From: Paenibacillus barengoltzii NBRC 101215 | Lineage (GTDB): Bacteria > Bacillota > Bacilli > Paenibacillales > Paenibacillaceae | Direction: 5' to 3' | Assembly (NCBI RefSeq): GCF_004000745.1 | Contig: NZ_BILV01000060.1 | Coordinates: 1 to 36,730, forward strand | Length of the DNA stretch: 36,730 nt | Notes under the pieces: model-generated | Told to the model about the DNA's origin: nothing | The model's input: only the letters and a program-made list of their open reading frames with translations | Database searches by the model: none | Shown here: positions 33,035 to 36,730 of the stretch, piece by piece | How positions within the stretch are numbered: the stretch's first letter is position 1 | Layout of the letters: each line of letters opens with the position of its first letter | Program-made: the position numbers and the translations under genes

Positions 33035-34333
33035 TTAGTGATAAGTTGGCAGCCAATCGCCATGCGCTTCGATTAAGTCATCGCACAATGCGATAATATC
33101 ATCGATGGACAACTCGGCGGACGTGTGGGGATCGAGCATGGCAGCATGGTAGATATGCTCCCTCTTACGGGTAATCGCCGTTTCGATCGTCAAGAGCTGG
33201 GTGTTGATGTTCGTCCGGTTTAACGCAGCGCATTGCGGCGGCAGATTTCCTACATAGGTAGGCGTTACGCCGCTGGCATCCACAAGGCAGGGAACTTCCA
33301 CGCACGCTTCGGATGGCAGGTTCGGGATCAGCCCTGTGTTCATGACGTTGCCTCCGATCTTAAACGGAACATTGGTTTCAATGGCTTCCATGATGTACGA
33401 AGCGTACTCGTGCGTGCGTTCATGCTTCAGCTCCCGGTTGTTCACGAGCTCTTCGCGCATGCGCTCCCAATTCGAGATTTGCTCGACACAGCGGCGCGGG
33501 TATTCATCCAGCGGAATTTGGAAACGATCGATCAGTTCAGGGTAATTCCGTTTGATGAAATAGGGATGATATTCAGCGTTATGCTCCGACGATTCGGTCA
33601 CGTAGTAACCAAATTTCAACATTAATTCGAAACGGACCATATCATGATGCGGCTGCTTTTGCTTCTCTGCCGCAAGTCGTTTGATTTCGGGATAGAGGTC
33701 AACGCCGTCCCGGGTAACTTCGAGCAGCCAAGCCATGTGGTTGATGCCTGCGATTTTTGCCTGAACCCCGGTTGCGTCCAGACCTAGGCTGTCGAACAAT
33801 CCGGGCACGCAAACCTGCACGCTGTGGCAGAGACCCACGGTACGAACCTGGCCATATGTATTCATGACGTTGGTCAACACGGCCATTGGGTTCGTGTAGT
33901 TGAGGAACAACGCGTCGGGACACACTTCTCGGATATCTGCGGCAAAGTCCAGCATTACCGGAATGGTCCGCAGATTGCGGAAGATACCGCCGATCCCCAC
34001 TGTATCGGCGATCGTTTGGCGCAGCCCGTATTTCTTAGGAATCTCGAAATCCGTGATCGTACATGGATCGTATCCGCCGACTTGGATGGCGTTGATCACG
34101 TACTTCGCACCTCTCAGCGCTTCCTTCCGATCGGTGTAGGCTTTGACGACACACGTGCTGCCGCTGCTATGCTTCAAATTGGTTAGCATGTTCTCGGAAT
34201 CTTTGAGGCGCTGCAGGTCAATATCGTACAAAGCCAGCTCGAAGCCTTGCAACGCGGGAGTCAACATACAATCGCCTAGTACGTTTTTTGCGAATACTGT
34301 ACTTCCAGCCCCGATAAATGTAATTTTGGACAT
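33035..34333 (-). CDS. melA: GH4 alpha-galactosidase (MelA-like)
   Basis: A 432-residue NAD- and divalent-metal-dependent glycosidase. The N-terminal Rossmann loop (FIGAGSTVFAKN), the NYTNPM block (145-150), the metal-binding Cys-His of GLCHSVQ (169-170) and GINHMAW (His 199) are those of GH4. Length equals Bacillus MelA. Family members use an oxidation-elimination mechanism on imported melibiose or related alpha-galactosides. GGAGGAG precedes the ATG at 34333. The gene is convergent with the transport operon and divergent from the AraC-type regulator, with which it shares the control region at 34334-34488. GH4 also includes alpha-glucosidases and glucuronidases; the CHSVQ form favours alpha-galactosidase/glucuronidase types. 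Confidence 0.85.
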   Translation of the reverse strand: MSKITFIGAGSTVFAKNVLGDCMLTPALQGFELALYDIDLQRLKDSENMLTNLKHSSGSTCVVKAYTDRKEALRGAKYVINAIQVGGYDPCTITDFEIPKKYGLRQTIADTVGIGGIFRNLRTIPVMLDFAADIREVCPDALFLNYTNPMAVLTNVMNTYGQVRTVGLCHSVQVCVPGLFDSLGLDATGVQAKIAGINHMAWLLEVTRDGVDLYPEIKRLAAEKQKQPHHDMVRFELMLKFGYYVTESSEHNAEYHPYFIKRNYPELIDRFQIPLDEYPRRCVEQISNWERMREELVNNRELKHERTHEYASYIMEAIETNVPFKIGGNVMNTGLIPNLPSEACVEVPCLVDASGVTPTYVGNLPPQCAALNRTNINTQLLTIETAITRKREHIYHAAMLDPHTSAELSIDDIIALCDDLIEAHGDWLPTYH

Positions 34334-34385
34334 GTTTGATCTCCTCCTTTTTCCTCCTCAATATAGCTTTCCGGCTGATGGAAAG

Positions 34386-34419
34386 GTATGGAGGAATGAA
34401 AGGGAAGTATGGAGGAATG
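34386..34419. promoter_or_regulatory. Direct repeat in the melA / araC-type divergent region
   Basis: GTATGGAGGAATG occurs at 34386-34398 and exactly again at 34407-34419, 21 bases apart. This is two helical turns on one face, the spacing used by AraC-type dimers. It lies between the GH4 gene and the divergent AraC-type gene and is the best candidate binding site of that regulator. Confidence 0.65.
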
Positions 34420-34488
34420 TTGTATTTTGGTCTGCCATCCCTTACGCTAGGGAGAGCAGGCCACTATGCGTTCAGGAGGTTGTGAGGA

Positions 34489-35349
34489 TTGTTTCCCGAT
34501 CACGACTTGTTTGAAGTCCAGATGAACCCCGATGACCGAGAGCGGGATATCACGATTTTGTTTAGCGGACAAGGGCGGCCGCACCCGAACCATCGCATTG
34601 GGCCGTCCGTGCATGACTATTTTTTGCTGCATACGGTGTTTGAAGGGAAGGGGACGTATACCTGGGGAGGACAGGAATATTCTTGCCGGACGGGGGATAC
34701 CTTTGTCATTTTTCCAGAGGGATTGTTCACTTACGAGGCGGATTCCCTAGATCCGTGGCATTACGCATGGGTTGCGTTAAGAGGACCGGGGGTCCTTCGG
34801 CAGTTGGCGGATGTTGGCATTACACCGGATAAACCGGTGGTAAGTTCTGAAGAGCCGGAGGAACTACGGGAGTTATACGCTCGGCTGCGATCATCGTTTC
34901 GTCAAAGCGACCCTCCGCATTTGGAGAGTCTTGAGGTAGCGGGCTGGATGACGCTGCTGCTGCATCATTTCGGAAGGGTGAATCGGGAGCACCTGCCTCG
35001 TAACGCAGCGAAAGAGCCAACGATGATCGACCGGCAGGTAGAGCAGGCGATCCGCTGGTTCCAGCTGCAGTATCCGCAGCAGATCGGTATTGAAGAGCTG
35101 GCGCGCAATTTAGGTTACCATCGCGCCCATCTGTTCAGCGCCTTCAAGGCCCGGACAGGACTGTCACCGAAGCAGTACTTGACGAAGGTCAGGATCGAGA
35201 AAGCGAAGGAGCTGCTCACCGGCCCGTTAACCATTGACCAAATCGCTTCCTCCGTAGGTTTTAACGATGCGTTATACTTCTCGCGGCTATTTAAGAAATC
35301 CACGGGTATGTCCCCTAGTGAGTATCGCAGCAGGAGTGGAAGGGGATAG
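34489..35349 (+). CDS. AraC-family transcriptional regulator (MsmR/RafR-like)
   Basis: A 286-residue cytosolic regulator with an N-terminal cupin-type sensing domain (HDYFLLHTVFEGKGTYTWGGQEY, FVIFPEGL) and a C-terminal double helix-turn-helix (IGIEELARNLGYHRAHLFSAFKARTG and IDQIASSVGFNDALYFSRLFKKSTG). The start is TTG 34489 with AGGAGG nine bases upstream. It is divergent from the GH4 gene and likely activates it in response to an alpha-galactoside. Confidence 0.88.
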   Translation: MFPDHDLFEVQMNPDDRERDITILFSGQGRPHPNHRIGPSVHDYFLLHTVFEGKGTYTWGGQEYSCRTGDTFVIFPEGLFTYEADSLDPWHYAWVALRGPGVLRQLADVGITPDKPVVSSEEPEELRELYARLRSSFRQSDPPHLESLEVAGWMTLLLHHFGRVNREHLPRNAAKEPTMIDRQVEQAIRWFQLQYPQQIGIEELARNLGYHRAHLFSAFKARTGLSPKQYLTKVRIEKAKELLTGPLTIDQIASSVGFNDALYFSRLFKKSTGMSPSEYRSRSGRG

Positions 35350-35370
35350 GAGGACAGCGCTCAGAAACAT

Positions 35371-35404
35371 GCAAAAGGCGCTGTGTGCAAACAACGCCTT
35401 TTGC
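35371..35404. terminator. Possible bidirectional terminator between convergent regulator genes
   Basis: Perfect 10-base-pair stem (GCAAAAGGCG / CGCCTTTTGC) in the 63-base gap between the AraC-type and ROK genes. T-runs are short on both strands, so efficiency is uncertain. Confidence 0.5.
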
Positions 35405-35412
35405 GTGATGTT

Positions 35413-36603
35413 CTAATCCCCTGACCAGCGCTGCAGCACCATCAAGGCGGCTCCTGTGGCTACGGCGGATTCGGTCAGCTGCCCTTGGGTGAAGAGCGGA
35501 TTATACTGAGGGTAATGGTACGCATTCTGCTTGGCGACCTCCACCGCAGTATCGAAGACGAGCGGGTGCGCGTTGATCAGCGGGCCGCCCAATACAACAT
35601 ATTCAGGGTGTAACGCATTAATCAGATTCGCCAGCCCGGTTCCGAGGCAGACCGCCGTCTCCTGAAATTGTTCCTTAACCAGCGGATCATCCTGCGACAA
35701 CGCGTCCACCAGAGTCGCGAAGTTGATCTGCTCCGGGGCTAGGCTGGACAAGACGCTGCTGCGTCCGCTCTTCAGCTCTGCACGTACCCGATCTTCCAGC
35801 GCAGGCACGGACACGAAAGCCTCCAAGGCACCGGAGTTGCCTTTATTGCGGAGCTTGGGTCCGTTCATCTGAATGATCATTTGTCCAATCGCTCCCTCGG
35901 TATCGGCGGCGCCCCGAAGAATCCGGCCTTCTGACATAGCGGCGGACCGGATATTCACGCCGACGTGTACGTAAAGCGCATGGCGGATCGTGTCCGAGCG
36001 CAGGGCCCAGTGTTCGCCGATCAGCGCGGTGTTGGCGCCGTTATCTAGCTGGGCCGGGATACCCAATCTCTCTTCAAGCATGGCACAGATCGGGACGTGG
36101 CGCCAGGACGGCGCGGGGAACCACTCCGGTTCGAGGATGATGCCATTCTGATGATCCAACGGGCCTACCGCCCCGATGCCCAGGCCCAGTACGTCGGCGG
36201 ATGTGATGCCATGCTCATGAAGAAACCTTTTGGCCGTATCGGTAACAAGGTCGGCCAGCACCTCCGGTGTCATGTGTTCATCCATTTTCCAACGAGCCAA
36301 CGACAACGGGGTCAAATGCATATCATACAAACCGAGAACCGAGTAAATTCGGGAAATCTCCAACCCTAAGATATACCGGTACTTCGGATTGGTTTGGAAC
36401 AAGATTGGCTTGCGGCCGCCGGTCGAGTTCCCCAGCCCGGAAATGACGAGCAACCCCCGGTTGGTCATCTCCTCCAGGAACCGCGTCATGCTGCTGGGGG
36501 TGAGTGAAAATTCGTTCATTAAATCGGCTTTGGAGACGGTGCCGAGAAATGAGATTCGGTCATAAATCTGTTTCTTAATAGAAGGATTGGAATGAGTCAA
36601 CAT
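35413..36603 (-). CDS. ROK-family transcriptional regulator, kinase site lost
   Basis: A 396-residue NagC/XylR-type protein. Residues 1-75 form a winged helix (KADLMNEFSLTPSSMTRFLEEMTNRGLL, then GGRKP). The rest is the ROK sugar-binding fold (LGLGIGAVGPLD, LDNGANTALIGE). Key positions differ from active kinases: the catalytic Asp of the NDxN motif is Gly 189, the zinc-site His after GAIG is Gln 241, and the CxCGxxGC cysteines are replaced (region 251-259). It is therefore a pure sugar-sensing repressor. It closes the alpha-galactoside module and may control it or an unseen neighbour to the right. GGAG lies 11 bases before the ATG. Confidence 0.88.
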   Translation of the reverse strand: MLTHSNPSIKKQIYDRISFLGTVSKADLMNEFSLTPSSMTRFLEEMTNRGLLVISGLGNSTGGRKPILFQTNPKYRYILGLEISRIYSVLGLYDMHLTPLSLARWKMDEHMTPEVLADLVTDTAKRFLHEHGITSADVLGLGIGAVGPLDHQNGIILEPEWFPAPSWRHVPICAMLEERLGIPAQLDNGANTALIGEHWALRSDTIRHALYVHVGVNIRSAAMSEGRILRGAADTEGAIGQMIIQMNGPKLRNKGNSGALEAFVSVPALEDRVRAELKSGRSSVLSSLAPEQINFATLVDALSQDDPLVKEQFQETAVCLGTGLANLINALHPEYVVLGGPLINAHPLVFDTAVEVAKQNAYHYPQYNPLFTQGQLTESAVATGAALMVLQRWSGD

Positions 36604-36730
36604 TGATTAAGGTCTCCATTTCCAAGTTCATACTGCGGGATATTTTTAGGTATCAAATATAAAGTATAAAGGGAGTTGGAGTGTAAAACCAGCCCCTCTG
36701 AACTTTGATCAGAACGATAGATTAAGGATG

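Noticed and set aside
36604-36730. Start of another gene at the right edge
   Set aside because: AT-rich sequence upstream of the ROK gene with a possible weak minus-strand promoter (TTTACA and TTTATA), but no reading frame or second start could be supported.

Overview
The window reads as chromosomal DNA of a mid-GC Gram-positive soil bacterium, most likely Paenibacillus or a close relative. This is inferred from Bacillus-type ribosome binding sites, YesM/YesN-type two-component pairs, LplABC/YtcQ-type sugar transporters that carry no ATPase gene, large membrane-anchored AraC regulators and an AgrA/AgrC-type pair. No database search was possible, so species assignment and gene names rest on family recognition.

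Layout. (1) 1-5030 is a housekeeping or hypothetical segment: the 3' end of a YhaN/SbcC-like ATPase, a YkvI-type membrane transporter, an intergenic block with four related repeat units, xanthine phosphoribosyltransferase, and three small unknown genes, one with a LexA-like box at its promoter. (2) 5131-19968 is a polysaccharide-utilisation block of about 14.7 kb bracketed by two identical tRNA-Leu(CAG) genes. It holds an esterase and LacI-type repressor unit behind a strong promoter with a palindromic operator, a large membrane-bound AraC-type regulator (YtdP-like), and a divergent operon: two paralogous AlgQ/LplA-like lipoproteins, two LplB/LplC-type permeases, a GH105 unsaturated uronyl hydrolase, a GH28 polygalacturonase and a GH5 hydrolase. 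None of the enzymes has a visible signal peptide, so the block looks built to import pectin-type oligosaccharides and finish them inside the cell. (3) 20117-24291 carries an AgrA/AgrC-type pair followed by a large secreted beta-lactamase-family serine hydrolase. (4) 24360-26184 has a class 3 lipase and a double-GNAT acetyltransferase. (5) 26264-36603 is a second sugar module: YesN/YesM two-component system, a family 1 solute-binding lipoprotein with two permeases, a convergent GH4 alpha-galactosidase (MelA-like), a divergent AraC-type regulator sharing a repeat-containing control region with it, and a ROK-family regulator. The gene set resembles the msmE-amyD-amyC-melA arrangement for alpha-galactosides.

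Both sugar modules lack an ABC ATPase and presumably borrow a shared MsmX/UgpC-type ATPase encoded elsewhere. Regulation is the richest layer here: palindromes or direct repeats separated by about two helical turns lie upstream of four of the transcription units, and their type fits the regulator encoded alongside.
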